Source: Phytopseudomonas punonensis (lineage in GTDB: Bacteria; Pseudomonadota; Gammaproteobacteria; Pseudomonadales; Pseudomonadaceae). Taken from it: DNA of 64,000 bases. The notes below the pieces were generated by a model that had not been told where the DNA came from, did no database searches, and was given only the letters and a program-made list of their open reading frames with translations. The stretch is from the NCBI RefSeq assembly GCF_900142655.1, contig NZ_FRBQ01000012.1:1-64000 (forward strand), given 5' to 3'. Position numbers and translations under genes: made by a program. Numbering within the stretch: the first letter of the stretch is position 1; each line of letters starts with the position of its first letter. Positions 16,459 to 25,704 of this stretch are shown piece after piece.

Positions 16459-19400
16459 ATGGACGTTCGCAGCCCCCTGAACCGTGCCATCGCCCGCATC
16501 CTCATCGGCGTCATGCTGTTCGATCCGGTCAAGGCGCTGGCCGCCGACCTGGCGGTCGACGCCGCAGCCGGCGGCAACACCAGCATCGGCCAGGCCGGCA
16601 ATGGCGTGCCGGTGGTGAATATCGCCACGCCCAATGGCAGTGGCCTGTCGCACAACAAGTTCACCGACTACAACGTCGGCCAGCAGGGGCTGATCCTCAA
16701 CAATGGCGCCCAGGCCTTCGTGCCGAGCCAGTTGGGTGGCTACATCAACGGCAACCCGAATCTCCAGGGCGGTGCCGCGGGCGTCATCCTCAACGAAGTG
16801 ACCGGCAGCAACCGCAGCCAGCTCAAGGGTTACACGGAAGTGGCCGGGCAGGGCGCCCATGTCATCGTCGCCAACCCCCATGGCATCACCTGCGATGGCT
16901 GCGGTTTCATCAACACCCCGCGCGCGACCCTGAGCACCGGTGCACCGCAGATTCAGGATGGCCGCCTCAAGGGCTTCGACGTCGACGGCGGCGACATCGC
17001 CATAGAAGGTGCTGGCCTCAACGCCAGCAACGTCGACCAGTTCGACCTGATCACCCGCACGGCTAAGATCAACGCCGATATCCACGCCAAGCGCCTGAAC
17101 GTCATTGCCGGCCGCAACGAAGTGGACGTTGCCACCCTGCAAGCCACCGCCAAGGCCGACGACGGCAGCGAAAAGCCCCAGGTGGCCATCGACAGCTCGG
17201 CCCTGGGCGGCATGTATGCCGGGGCGATCAGCCTGGTGGGTACCGAAGCGGGCGTGGGCGTGAAGCTGGCCGGCGACATGGCGGCCACTGCCGGTGATAT
17301 CCAGATCGATGCCGGCGGCCAGCTGACCATGAACCGCAGTGCGGCCAGCGGCAATACCACCCTGGTGGCCGATAGCGTCGATCTCAAGGGCGATACCTAT
17401 GCGGGCGGCACCGCCCGTGTCGAGGCCAGGCAGGTTGACGTGCGCGAGAGCCTCGCCGCCGGTGAGCAGGTCAAGGTACAGGCCGAGCGGCTGAACAACG
17501 CCGGTGCCATCGAGGCCGGCGTGCGCGCCGACGGCAGCACCAACAGCGCCGGGCATTTGCAGTTGGACGGCGGCAGCGTGCGTAACGACGGTCAGCTCGT
17601 CAGCCATGGCTCCCTGAAAACCGACCTGCAGGCACTCGACAATGCCGGCGGCCAGATCGCCGCGGCAGGCAGCGCCACGCTCAAAGCCAAGGAACTCGAC
17701 AACCAGAAGGGCCAGGTCGTCGCCCAGGGCAACCTGACCCTCGACACCGATACGCTGGACAACCGCCAAGGCAGCGCCCTGGCGGGCCAGGCCATGGAGG
17801 TCAACGCCCAGGCTGTGGATAACCGCGCCGGCACCCTGGCGGCCGGTGGCACCATCACCGCGAAGGCCAGCAACGCACTGAACAACGACGGCGGCCTGGT
17901 GGAGGCCGGCGGTCATCTCGATATGCAAGCCGACAGCCTGAGCAATGCCGGTGGCCGCCTGCGTGCCCTGGGCAGCGGCGGTGAGAGCCGCTTCGCCATC
18001 GGCACCGCGTTGAATAACGACGGCGGCGTGCTGGAGGTGGCCAGCGCGGCATTGACCTTCGACACCCCGGCCCTGAGCAACAAGGGCGGTGTGGTGCGTC
18101 ACCTCGGCAGCGCCGGGCTGAATCTCGACATGGATCTACTCGGCCAGGCCGGTGGTGAGTTCATCACCAACAGCGCGGTGAGCCTGAGTGCCGAAGAGTG
18201 GGTCAACAACAGCCTGCTGCAGGCCGCCTCCATCACCCTGGACATCGACCGCCTCACCCAGACCGCCGGCGGCGGCCTGCTGGCGGTCAACAGCCTCAGC
18301 ACCACGGGTGAAAGCTGGATCAACGATGGCCGTATCGAAACCAACGGCAATCTCGACCTGCGCCTGAGCGGTGATTACCGTGGCAACGGCAGCCTGCTGG
18401 CGCTCGGCAACCTCGACCTGCAGGCCGGCAACATCGGCTTCGGCGCCGACGCCCAGGTACGCAGCGGTGGCTATGGCCGCCTGGCGGCACGGGGCGAGTT
18501 GGTCAGCCAGGGGCGGATGACCGCTGGCGCCTGGCTGAGCATGGCGGCGCAGAAGATCGACAACCGCGGCAACCTGGGTGCGGGCGCCGACCTGCTGTTG
18601 CAGGCCAGCACTATCCGCAACGATGGCGGGCTGATATTCAGCGGCGGCAACCTGCAGCTGCTGGCCGACCGTTTCACCAACCGTCTCGCGGCGCTCTACA
18701 GCCTGGGCCACCTGAGCATCGCCAGGGATGCCCAGGGCAGCCTCGCCAGTCTGATCGAAAACCGCTCCGGCACCTTCGACAGCGCCGGCGACATGAGCCT
18801 GCGCGCCGCCGTCATCGCCAACGTGCGCGACGAGTTGCAGACCGAGCAGGGCAAGTACGATGCCGTGTTCACCGAGCTGGCCTGCCGCGGGCCCTATAAC
18901 CCCGGTGGCGACTGCAAACTGGGCGGCAACGGGCGCAAGGTCGGGGTCTGGCAGCTCAAGGAATACGATCGCCTGATCGTCACCGCCGACAGTGGCGCCT
19001 CGCATATCACTGCCGGCGGCTCGCTGAACGTGCTGGGCGACAGCCTGACCAATAGCAGCAGCACCATCGCCTCGGCTGGCGACCTGCAGATGCAGCTCGG
19101 CAGCCTGGACAATATCGGCCTGGAAACCGGCGAGGTGCACACCACCCGGGTGCTGGTGTCCGGCCGCAAGCCTAGCTACTACTACTATCGGGGCCTGGTA
19201 TACGGCTTCAACGACAAGCATGCCGGCTCGCGCAACCTCGATACGCTGGAATCGGATCTCAACCGCGTCATCGGCGCCATGGAGCGCGAGTACCTGCCGG
19301 CCAATACCGTCGAGCGGGTCAATGTCGACGGGCAGACCTACGCCGCGGTCATCCAGAGCGGCGGCAATGTGCGCGTCGACACCCGCGACGATTTCGACAG

Positions 19401-22400
19401 CCGGGTCATTCGCCCCAGCTATGCCTACCTCGGCGGCGGCACGCGGGTCGACACCACCACGCCCGGTAGCGATATCGCCACCGCCATCACCCTCAACCCG
19501 CAACTACCGCCGGATCTGGCTCAGCAAGCCGTCGACCCGCTGGGGCTGCCGAGTTTCAAGCTGCCCACCGGCCAGAACGGTCTGTTCAGCCTCAACACCA
19601 ATCCCGATCACCCCTACCTGATCGAGACCGATCCGCAATTCGCCGAGCTGGGCAACTTCCTCAATTCCAGCTACCTGCTCGGCCAGCTCGACTACGACCC
19701 CGATCACGCCCAGAAGCTGCTTGGCGACGGCCTCTACGAACAACGCCTGATCCGCGATGCAGTGCTGGCCCGCACCGGCCAGCGCTTCCTGGCCGGGCTG
19801 AACAGCGACGAGACGCAGTTCCGCTACCTGATGGATAACGCCATCGCCAGCCAGCAACCCCTGCAGTTGTCCGTGGGCGTCGGGCTTTCCGCCGAGCAGG
19901 TCGCCGCCCTGACCCATGACATCGTGTGGATGGAAGAGCGCGAAGTGAACGGCCAGAAGGTGCTGGCACCCGTGCTCTACCTGGCACAGGCCGAAGGCCG
20001 CCTGGCGCCGAATGGAGCCCTGGTCCAGGGCCGCGACCTGACCCTGATCAGTGGCGGTGGCCTGAGCAACGCCGGCACCCTGCGCGCCTCGGCCAACCTT
20101 GGCATCCAGGCCGAGTCCATTGGCAATAGCGGGCTTATGCAGGCCAATCAGCGCCTGCAACTGCTGGCCACCGAAAGCATCCGCAACGCCCAGGGCGGCA
20201 TCATTGCCGGTCGCGACGTCAGCCTGCAGGCCGGCAGCGACATTATCAACGAGCGCAGCGTCGCCACCCACCAGTCCGCCAATGGCAAGGCCTACGAGCA
20301 CCAGCGGCAGATGGCCGACAGTGCCGCACGTATCGAAGCTGAAGGTGAGCTGAGCATGGCCGCAGGGCGTGACCTGCTCAATGTCGGCGGCGCCCTGTCC
20401 GCCGGCGGCGATGCCAAGCTGCAGGCCGGCCAGGATCTGCTGCTTGCCAGCCAGCAAACCGAGAACAGCACCTCGCGCTATTACGACGCGCGCAACTACA
20501 ACAATCGCCAGCAGATCGACCAATACGGCAGTGATGTAAAGGTCGGCGGTGACCTGCAGGCCGCTGCCGCGCGAGACATAGCCATCGTCGGTAGCCAGGT
20601 CGCGGCAGAGGGCGATATGGCCCTGCAGGCCGGTGGCAGCATGACCATCGCCTCGGCGGCTAATGAGTACCACTATGACGCCAAGCGCAAGGGCGGCGGC
20701 AAGAAGGTCGAGGCCGTACAGGACAGCGTCACCCAGATCGCCAGCGAGCTGAGCGCTGGCGGCGACTTCCGCGCGGTGGCCGGCCAGGACATGAACCTGA
20801 GCGCCAGTCGCATCGACGCGGGCGGCTCGGCCTACCTCTACAGCGGTGGGCAACTCAACCTGCTGGCTGCGCAGAACAGTGACTACTCGCTCTACGACAA
20901 GCAGTCCAAGGGCTCCTTCGGCGCCAAGGCCACGCGCCGTGACGAAGTCACCACCATCCGCCATATCGGCACCGAGATCACCACCGGCAGCGACCTGACC
21001 CTGGCCAGCACCGGCGACCAGCTCTATCAGCGCGTGCGCCTGGACAGCGGCGCCGACCTGACCCTGCAAAGCGGCGGTGGCATCACCTTCGAAGCGGTGA
21101 AGGATCTGGATCAGGAGAGCCACGAGAAGAGCAGCAACAGCCTGGTATGGACCTCCGCCAAAGGCAAGGGCACCACCGACGAAACTCTGCTGCAGACCCA
21201 GATGATCGCCCAGGGCGAAATCGCCATCAAAGCGGTGGAAGGCCTGAACATCGACATCAAGCACGTCGACCAGCAGACCGTCACCCAGACTATCGACGCC
21301 ATGGTCGAAGCCGACCCGCAGCTGGCCTGGCTGAAAGCCGCCGAACAACGCGGCGATGTCGACTGGCACCGGGTGAAGGAGATCCACGACAGCTTCAAGT
21401 ACAGCCATTCGGGGTTGGGTGGCGGCGCTGCGATCGTGATCGCCATTATCGTGGCGTATTTCACGGCTGGGGCGGCGAGTGGGTTGGTAGCGAGTGCCGG
21501 ATCTGCGGCAGGGGCTACAACTGCAGTCGGAACAGGAGGCGCATTGGCTGCAGGAACCGGTGCGTCGCTCGCCGGCGCGGGCTGGGCCAACTTGGCGGCG
21601 ACTGCGGTACTCACCGGGGCAGCGGGCAATGCGGCAGTCAGCACTATCAACAATCGTGGCAATTTGAGCGCTGTCTACAAAGACATCACCTCTAGCGACG
21701 CCGTGAAGGGCTACGCAGTTGCGGGTGTCACGGCGGGCTTGACCGCAGGGCTTTATGACGGTTGGACAGGCACTGAGACTACCAACAGCAGCGCAGGTAA
21801 TGCAGTAGGCGCCAATACACCGCTGAGCAACTCCGGCACTGTAAGTGTTGCGGGCTCGGGGTCAGGTTTGAGTACCTTGCCAGGCATAGGCCGGTTCGCG
21901 GCCAATCAGGCCCTTCAGAACACCACCTCCGCGGCTCTGAGCAAACTCGTCGGCCAGGACGGCAGCTTCAGCGATGCATTGCAGAGCACCTTGGCCAACA
22001 CCTTTATGGCAGCCGGTTTCAACTGGATTGGCGATAACACGGCTCCAGGCGCCAAGCTGGAACTGGAAGATGGCAGCCTCACCAAAGCGGGCTTGCATGC
22101 CGTAATGGGCGGCCTCACCGCCGAAGCTATGGGCGGAGACTTCAAGACTGGTGCACTGGCGGCTGGGGTGAACGAGCTACTGGTCGAGAAGCTGGATGCC
22201 CAGTACCAGAAGATGGGCATAGAAGACCGCAAAGCGCTGCTGGTCATGAACTCGCAACTGGTGGGCGTGTTCACCGCTGGGGTGCAGGGTGGAGATGAAC
22301 AGAGCCTGCAGGTGGCTTCGGCTGTGGCGGGTGGGGCTACTGCATATAACTTCCTTGGCCATGAATCTCGAGAATCAAGAGACAAAGCACGTAAAGAGGT

Positions 22401-23538
22401 TAGTGAAAATCAAAATGTTGAAGCCGCTTCCAAGCTGATTTCGCTCGAAAAGCAAGATCAGCGGAGCGATTCTTTGTTGGATAAGTACTTGAACGATAAA
22501 GGTTCTCTTACTCCCTCAGAGCAAATAGAACTAAATCACTACGTTGGTCTATATTTCGAGGAACAGTCCGCTAAGTACGGAAGTGAAACAGCACAAAACT
22601 TGGTAGATGCACTGCTCAACGAGAAAGACACAATTCGTGACTATTCGTATAGCTATGCAGCTGATGAGGACATTAAATCTAGGCAAGCATCTTTCAATAG
22701 AGAACAAAGTAGCGGCTTAGGCAGTATTTTTTGGAGTCGCACAAAAAGCGAAAATGAAGAGATTTATCAAGACGCGGTAGGGCTTGTTAAAAATCATAAT
22801 GTGCAGCAAGGGCAGGCAAATATTGGCAGTCCGGCGCTTTATGTTATGTCCGGTCCCGTAGGATTAGGAGTTAGAAGCGCCGCAGCTATTAATGGAGCTG
22901 GCCAATTTGGTTTCGGCATTGGGCAACTCGGCGAAGGTCAAGGATGGAATGGAGTTGGAAATATAGCACTCGGCTCGCTGGATATGCTTGGACTGCATAT
23001 GCCAGTCCGGGGAGTAAGCGGCGCGGCGACATTGCCAGTTCAAAAAAATGCGGCTGATTTTATAAGTGTAGATATTAATAGCGGTTTTGTTTATAAAGCA
23101 TCCCCCTCAGATTTTGGTACGTCAACTATCGCTGATCGACCGGAGCTGCTAACGATGTGGAACGATGCAATGCGTAGCGCTGCTGGCTCTCTGAGACCAA
23201 ACGGATATACTCGCTATCTCTCGGCTTTAGAGCGTGGCGAGAGCCCGGATAAAGTCATGCTTGAAAATGCGTTTAAAGCAGTTAATGACCGCTTCTTAAA
23301 TACGGCCCGTAAAGCTGGAAATGAAATATCAGAAGTGCACCATTGGAATTTCAGCAAGTCTGAGTTTCCGACGCAAATTGTCGACCCTCGGCACCTGGTT
23401 CCTATTGACTCTAGGAGGACTCATGAAGAAATTCACAGGGCCACTAGCTCAACTAGAAATATTTGGGTGGGACCTATAGCTCCAGAACATGTTATTAATA
23501 TTCCTGAGTGGTCAACTCCTCTGCCGCCGCGAGATTAA
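16459..23538 (+). CDS. cdiA: CdiA, contact-dependent inhibition filamentous effector with HNH-like C-terminal toxin
   Basis: This 2359-residue protein has an extended signal (residues 1-32) and a TPS secretion domain (about 35-290; NPNL near 95, ANPHGITCDGCGF near 136). Filamentous-hemagglutinin repeats follow (DNRAGTLAAGG type). A central non-repetitive block at about 790-1170 may be the receptor-binding part. More repeats follow, then a DUF637-type pretoxin region with hydrophobic segments (about 1652-1910). From about residue 1969 (after TAYNFLGHE, near base 22365) composition drops to AT-rich. This is the swapped toxin, about 390 residues. It ends with EVHHWN (His2294, His2295) and DPRHLVPIDSRRTHEEIHR, an HNH-type metal-nuclease arrangement. 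The nuclease role is inferred. The start follows CGGAG. Confidence 0.92.
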   Translation: MDVRSPLNRAIARILIGVMLFDPVKALAADLAVDAAAGGNTSIGQAGNGVPVVNIATPNGSGLSHNKFTDYNVGQQGLILNNGAQAFVPSQLGGYINGNPNLQGGAAGVILNEVTGSNRSQLKGYTEVAGQGAHVIVANPHGITCDGCGFINTPRATLSTGAPQIQDGRLKGFDVDGGDIAIEGAGLNASNVDQFDLITRTAKINADIHAKRLNVIAGRNEVDVATLQATAKADDGSEKPQVAIDSSALGGMYAGAISLVGTEAGVGVKLAGDMAATAGDIQIDAGGQLTMNRSAASGNTTLVADSVDLKGDTYAGGTARVEARQVDVRESLAAGEQVKVQAERLNNAGAIEAGVRADGSTNSAGHLQLDGGSVRNDGQLVSHGSLKTDLQALDNAGGQIAAAGSATLKAKELDNQKGQVVAQGNLTLDTDTLDNRQGSALAGQAMEVNAQAVDNRAGTLAAGGTITAKASNALNNDGGLVEAGGHLDMQADSLSNAGGRLRALGSGGESRFAIGTALNNDGGVLEVASAALTFDTPALSNKGGVVRHLGSAGLNLDMDLLGQAGGEFITNSAVSLSAEEWVNNSLLQAASITLDIDRLTQTAGGGLLAVNSLSTTGESWINDGRIETNGNLDLRLSGDYRGNGSLLALGNLDLQAGNIGFGADAQVRSGGYGRLAARGELVSQGRMTAGAWLSMAAQKIDNRGNLGAGADLLLQASTIRNDGGLIFSGGNLQLLADRFTNRLAALYSLGHLSIARDAQGSLASLIENRSGTFDSAGDMSLRAAVIANVRDELQTEQGKYDAVFTELACRGPYNPGGDCKLGGNGRKVGVWQLKEYDRLIVTADSGASHITAGGSLNVLGDSLTNSSSTIASAGDLQMQLGSLDNIGLETGEVHTTRVLVSGRKPSYYYYRGLVYGFNDKHAGSRNLDTLESDLNRVIGAMEREYLPANTVERVNVDGQTYAAVIQSGGNVRVDTRDDFDSRVIRPSYAYLGGGTRVDTTTPGSDIATAITLNPQLPPDLAQQAVDPLGLPSFKLPTGQNGLFSLNTNPDHPYLIETDPQFAELGNFLNSSYLLGQLDYDPDHAQKLLGDGLYEQRLIRDAVLARTGQRFLAGLNSDETQFRYLMDNAIASQQPLQLSVGVGLSAEQVAALTHDIVWMEEREVNGQKVLAPVLYLAQAEGRLAPNGALVQGRDLTLISGGGLSNAGTLRASANLGIQAESIGNSGLMQANQRLQLLATESIRNAQGGIIAGRDVSLQAGSDIINERSVATHQSANGKAYEHQRQMADSAARIEAEGELSMAAGRDLLNVGGALSAGGDAKLQAGQDLLLASQQTENSTSRYYDARNYNNRQQIDQYGSDVKVGGDLQAAAARDIAIVGSQVAAEGDMALQAGGSMTIASAANEYHYDAKRKGGGKKVEAVQDSVTQIASELSAGGDFRAVAGQDMNLSASRIDAGGSAYLYSGGQLNLLAAQNSDYSLYDKQSKGSFGAKATRRDEVTTIRHIGTEITTGSDLTLASTGDQLYQRVRLDSGADLTLQSGGGITFEAVKDLDQESHEKSSNSLVWTSAKGKGTTDETLLQTQMIAQGEIAIKAVEGLNIDIKHVDQQTVTQTIDAMVEADPQLAWLKAAEQRGDVDWHRVKEIHDSFKYSHSGLGGGAAIVIAIIVAYFTAGAASGLVASAGSAAGATTAVGTGGALAAGTGASLAGAGWANLAATAVLTGAAGNAAVSTINNRGNLSAVYKDITSSDAVKGYAVAGVTAGLTAGLYDGWTGTETTNSSAGNAVGANTPLSNSGTVSVAGSGSGLSTLPGIGRFAANQALQNTTSAALSKLVGQDGSFSDALQSTLANTFMAAGFNWIGDNTAPGAKLELEDGSLTKAGLHAVMGGLTAEAMGGDFKTGALAAGVNELLVEKLDAQYQKMGIEDRKALLVMNSQLVGVFTAGVQGGDEQSLQVASAVAGGATAYNFLGHESRESRDKARKEVSENQNVEAASKLISLEKQDQRSDSLLDKYLNDKGSLTPSEQIELNHYVGLYFEEQSAKYGSETAQNLVDALLNEKDTIRDYSYSYAADEDIKSRQASFNREQSSGLGSIFWSRTKSENEEIYQDAVGLVKNHNVQQGQANIGSPALYVMSGPVGLGVRSAAAINGAGQFGFGIGQLGEGQGWNGVGNIALGSLDMLGLHMPVRGVSGAATLPVQKNAADFISVDINSGFVYKASPSDFGTSTIADRPELLTMWNDAMRSAAGSLRPNGYTRYLSALERGESPDKVMLENAFKAVNDRFLNTARKAGNEISEVHHWNFSKSEFPTQIVDPRHLVPIDSRRTHEEIHRATSSTRNIWVGPIAPEHVINIPEWSTPLPPRD

Positions 23539-23543
23539 GTTCT

Positions 23544-24368
23544 ATGAGTTATGTAAAGGTTTTAAAAAAACTTTGTCTGCCCGACGCAGTTGTTGCTCTT
23601 GCATCGGGTGAGCTTCAGATGCCTGTAACTGGTTTTGATGCTCCTGCAAAGTGGTTTGGCTACCCTCCAGCTCTAATTCCTATATTGAGTGATAGTTCAG
23701 GGCCATCCTATCTCGGGTATTGGAAACATTGGTTTGTAGAGCGCGAAAGCTCCTTCGTTAAGATGTATGTCGACTCTGGTCGGACGCTACTGGAGATTGC
23801 GAGAAACTCTGAGCAATTTTTTGGTGTGATAATAATTGATGCAATCTGTCAATTTGATGGTTTGAGCCAAGAGGTAAAGACCTTTGCTGAAGAAGTAGGC
23901 GAAGAAACTGGTGGCGTAACGTTATCCGATTATGATCGAATCTCCCTGGACACTGGTGATGACTTAAAAGGGCTTCATAGTGTTGAGGTTTTCAAAATAA
24001 ACACGCCACTGGCAGTTATACAAGATCAGGCCAAGTACACTGGTGCTTTTCCCTGTGCAGTAAATATTGCGAAAGGCTTTTTAAATCATAGCTGTCCGTT
24101 TGAGTTGAATAACGGGCAAGCTGAAGCTTTAGTAACTGGGGAGTTGCCCAGTTGGTTTGTGTCGCTGGATAAAGAGCGGTTGTTTTATGAATATGTATCT
24201 GACTGTGCTTTTGATAAGGCGTGGCTTACATTGAATTCACCCGGTTGGTCTGTCCGGAGTGCGCGGCGTGCTATAAAAGAACTGCAAGCTTATTCGAAGG
24301 ATGAGGCATTCGATTTGCTTGTTGAGGCATGGTTAGATATTGCAACTGAGGACGCTGGCGGGTACTAG
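23544..24368 (+). CDS. cdiI: putative CdiI immunity protein for the CdiA toxin
   Basis: This 275-residue acidic protein starts 5 bases after the cdiA stop codon, where cdiI is always found. It has the same low GC as the toxin segment and no signal peptide or membrane segment, as expected for a cytoplasmic inhibitor. Recognisable stretches are WFGYPPALIPILSD, SYLGYWKHWFVE and LDTGDDLKGLHSVEVF. I cannot assign it to a named immunity family. It is long for an immunity protein. The C-terminal 80 residues (FYEYVSDCAFDKAWLTLNS) are helical and could be a second domain. An in-frame upstream Met lies inside cdiA and is rejected. The function is inferred from position. Confidence 0.8.
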   Translation: MSYVKVLKKLCLPDAVVALASGELQMPVTGFDAPAKWFGYPPALIPILSDSSGPSYLGYWKHWFVERESSFVKMYVDSGRTLLEIARNSEQFFGVIIIDAICQFDGLSQEVKTFAEEVGEETGGVTLSDYDRISLDTGDDLKGLHSVEVFKINTPLAVIQDQAKYTGAFPCAVNIAKGFLNHSCPFELNNGQAEALVTGELPSWFVSLDKERLFYEYVSDCAFDKAWLTLNSPGWSVRSARRAIKELQAYSKDEAFDLLVEAWLDIATEDAGGY

Positions 24369-24441
24369 AGTAAAAGGAAAAGAGGAACAGGAAACAGATT
24401 TAATGGTACTTACTTAACCCTCCTCAGAGAAAAGGCAATAG

Positions 24442-24504
24442 AAAAGGGGACAGATTTATTTTTGGCCGTCGCAATGGCTGAATAAATAAATCTGTCCCCT
24501 TTTT
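24442..24504. repeat. palindromic RAYT/REP-like repeat, copy 1
   Basis: AAAAGGGGACAGATTTATTT and its inverse complement flank a core with GGCCGTCGCAATGGCTG, forming a 63-base imperfect palindrome. Very similar copies lie at 25475, 25840 and 27628, and a degenerate one at 28577. From general knowledge this end sequence occurs in many proteobacteria, often near REP-associated tyrosine transposases. No transposase gene is in this window. Confidence 0.85.
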
Positions 24505-24566
24505 CGCTCATTGGAAGTTGCGGGTTAGAGATTGGGAGTAGTCAGGCGTGGATTATTCGAGAATAA
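24486..24566 (+). pseudogene. possible toxin C-terminal tail in front of the SUKH immunity gene
   Basis: From the right arm of repeat copy 1 a frame reads INLSPF and then about 20 more codons to a stop at 24564-24566. It overlaps the start of the SUKH gene by 19 bases. Stop/start overlap is typical of toxin-immunity pairs, and the same register leaves repeat copies 2 and 3. It is short enough to arise by chance, so confidence is low. Confidence 0.35.
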
Positions 24567-25006
24567 TTAACCTTATTGAAAAATCGGATTTCGTTGAGTT
24601 TGCTGACTATGGTGACGGGATTGCCGATGAATGGATTTATAAAGCTGAGGCTCGTCTTGGGTTGAAGTTGCCTGATAGCTATAAATGGTGGCTGAAGTAT
24701 TATTCTGGCGGGGAAATATCTGGAGAAGAGATCTATAGTATCTACGAAATGGATTTTGATAGCGTAAGGGGTGGTGATATAGTTTATATGTCAATCGTTA
24801 ATGGCCGCAATGGGTTGTGTGGGAAGGAGAAGCTATTTATCTGTGAGCCGCCGGGTGCGGGGGAGTCATTTTATTTTGCCACGGATGATGGTCTTAATGA
24901 TGGGGAGTATCCTGTTTATAGGCTTGATCTTTCGAATAAAGCTTCCAGTTTGTATGCGGAAAATTTTATTGATTTCTTAGAAAAAAGAATAATTTCTTTC
25001 AGTTGA
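24548..25006 (+). CDS. orphan SMI1/KNR4 (SUKH) family immunity protein
   Basis: This 152-residue acidic protein shows the SUKH pattern: WIYKAEARLGLKLPDSYKWW at about residues 29-48, then GGEISGEEIYSIYEMD, and LFICEPPGAGESFYFAT near residue 97. It is AT-rich like the swapped toxin. It sits right after the cdiI locus with no intact toxin upstream, which fits an orphan immunity gene kept from an earlier CdiA-CT module. The start codon is GTG at 24548. A terminator-like hairpin follows at 25070. SUKH immunity to nuclease toxins is established for the family; the partner here is unknown. Confidence 0.85.
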   Translation: MDYSRIINLIEKSDFVEFADYGDGIADEWIYKAEARLGLKLPDSYKWWLKYYSGGEISGEEIYSIYEMDFDSVRGGDIVYMSIVNGRNGLCGKEKLFICEPPGAGESFYFATDDGLNDGEYPVYRLDLSNKASSLYAENFIDFLEKRIISFS

Positions 25007-25069
25007 ATAGAACAATAACAATAGAGGACACCTATTAGCCGGCTCTGTGTCAAGACTCAAAGCCACCCG

Positions 25070-25094
25070 CTCTGCTTTTTAAGAGCAGAGTTTT
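25070..25094 (+). terminator. terminator-like hairpin after the SUKH gene
   Basis: CTCTGCT, a short T/A loop, AGCAGAG and then TTTT, 63 bases downstream of the SUKH stop codon. Confidence 0.6.
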
Positions 25095-25153
25095 CCAGCG
25101 CCGAACCTGATGGGTTGATCCGGTCGAGCACGTTTCCTCGTTCTTGGAATCTT

Positions 25154-25204
25154 GGGGGCAGAGTCATTGATTAGGAAATACAGCTAAATCAATGACTCTG
25201 ACCC
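25154..25204. repeat. second palindrome family (GAGTCATTGATT), copy 1
   Basis: GGCAGAGTCATTGATT is mirrored by AATCAATGACTCTGACC around an AGGAAATACAGCTA core. A related copy lies at 27475-27524. Like the RAYT-like repeat, it stands immediately before a toxin-like open frame. Confidence 0.7.
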
Positions 25205-25365
25205 ATCGATTTCCTAAAACTGTCGGTTCGACTACTATAAAATTCAACAGGTCTGTTCCAGATTCGCCAAGGCCAGATACATTATCTGTGATGTATACGA
25301 TTGATGGGAAAACCAGGACTAGAATTTTTGAAAATGAAGCTAATAAAGTTCCGAAGAATCACTAA
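25192..25365 (+). pseudogene. truncated toxin C-terminus (orphan CdiA-CT remnant)
   Basis: A 57-codon frame begins inside the right arm of the GAGTCATTGATT repeat and ends TAA at 25363-25365. The product includes KTVGSTTIKFNRSVP, then DTLSVMYTIDGKTRTRIFEN, a beta-rich tail ending KVPKNH. The stop overlaps the next ATG as TAATG, the usual toxin-immunity linkage. It is too short to be an independent toxin. I cannot name the toxin family. Confidence 0.6.
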
Positions 25366-25517
25366 TGATTACTGAAGATTTTACGCTAGTTAAGGAAATT
25401 TTTTCGATCATAGATGTCGGTATAATCGAGGGGTATGATTCCTTCTGCTTTGAGGTTGAGGTTGGGGGATTGAGAAAAGGGGACAGATTATTTTTGGCCG
25501 TGGCAATGGCTGAATAA
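25365..25517 (+). pseudogene. immunity gene cut off by repeat copy 2
   Basis: ATG at 25365 overlaps the stop of the toxin remnant. The product begins MITEDFTLVKEIFSIID and continues GIIEGYDSFCFEVEVGGL. It then runs into the repeat (KGDRLFLAVAMAE) and stops at TAA 25515-25517, within the repeat. Only about 35 residues are native, so this is an immunity gene decapitated by repeat insertion or by recombination at the repeat. Confidence 0.65.
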
Positions 25518-25536
25518 ATAAATCTGTCCCTTTTTT
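25475..25536. repeat. palindromic RAYT/REP-like repeat, copy 2
   Basis: This 62-base copy has a one-base deletion in the left arm (AGATTATTTTT). It interrupts the immunity remnant on the left and precedes a toxin tail on the right. Confidence 0.85.
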
Positions 25537-25538
25537 CG

Positions 25539-25610
25539 ATTTTAGGTGTAGGCGGTAAAGGTTACGATCTAGGGGATAAGGTTAATGAGGGGCCGAAGAA
25601 TGAAAATTAA
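25539..25610 (+). pseudogene. toxin C-terminal tail after repeat copy 2
   Basis: The frame leaving the repeat (INLSLF) continues with ILGVGGKGYDLGDKVNEG and PKNEN, then TAA at 25608-25610. The stop overlaps the start of the next small open frame by 11 bases. The glycine/aspartate/lysine-rich tail looks like the end of a secreted toxin but cannot be assigned. Confidence 0.45.
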
Positions 25611-25704
25611 TCTTAATCCTACTAGGCTTTTATTGTGGTTTGCGACGGCGATAATTGTTTTTGGGATTTTCATGTTTTTCGTGTTTTTTTTAGTGGGCTT
25701 ATAA
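25600..25704 (+). CDS. small membrane protein, possible immunity
   Basis: This 34-residue frame (MKINLNPTRLLLWFATAI, then a very hydrophobic helix ending FLVGL) starts inside the preceding toxin tail. It ends TAA overlapping the next ATG. One transmembrane segment is evident. It may be an immunity protein against a pore-forming or membrane-acting toxin, or half of a frameshifted two-helix protein together with 25704-25838. No Shine-Dalgarno sequence stands out beyond GGGGCCGAAG. Confidence 0.4.
   Translation: MKINLNPTRLLLWFATAIIVFGIFMFFVFFLVGL

Noticed and set aside
16459..21400. Tandem-like internal repeats in cdiA as a possible CRISPR or satellite
   Set aside because: They are degenerate protein-level filamentous-hemagglutinin repeats, with no conserved DNA repeat or regular spacer.
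14567..21408. Long minus-strand frames opposite cdiB and cdiA (14567-16438, 16435-18102, 18136-19503, 19504-21408)
   Set aside because: They mirror repetitive GC-rich coding sequence of the CDI genes; no start signals or family features.
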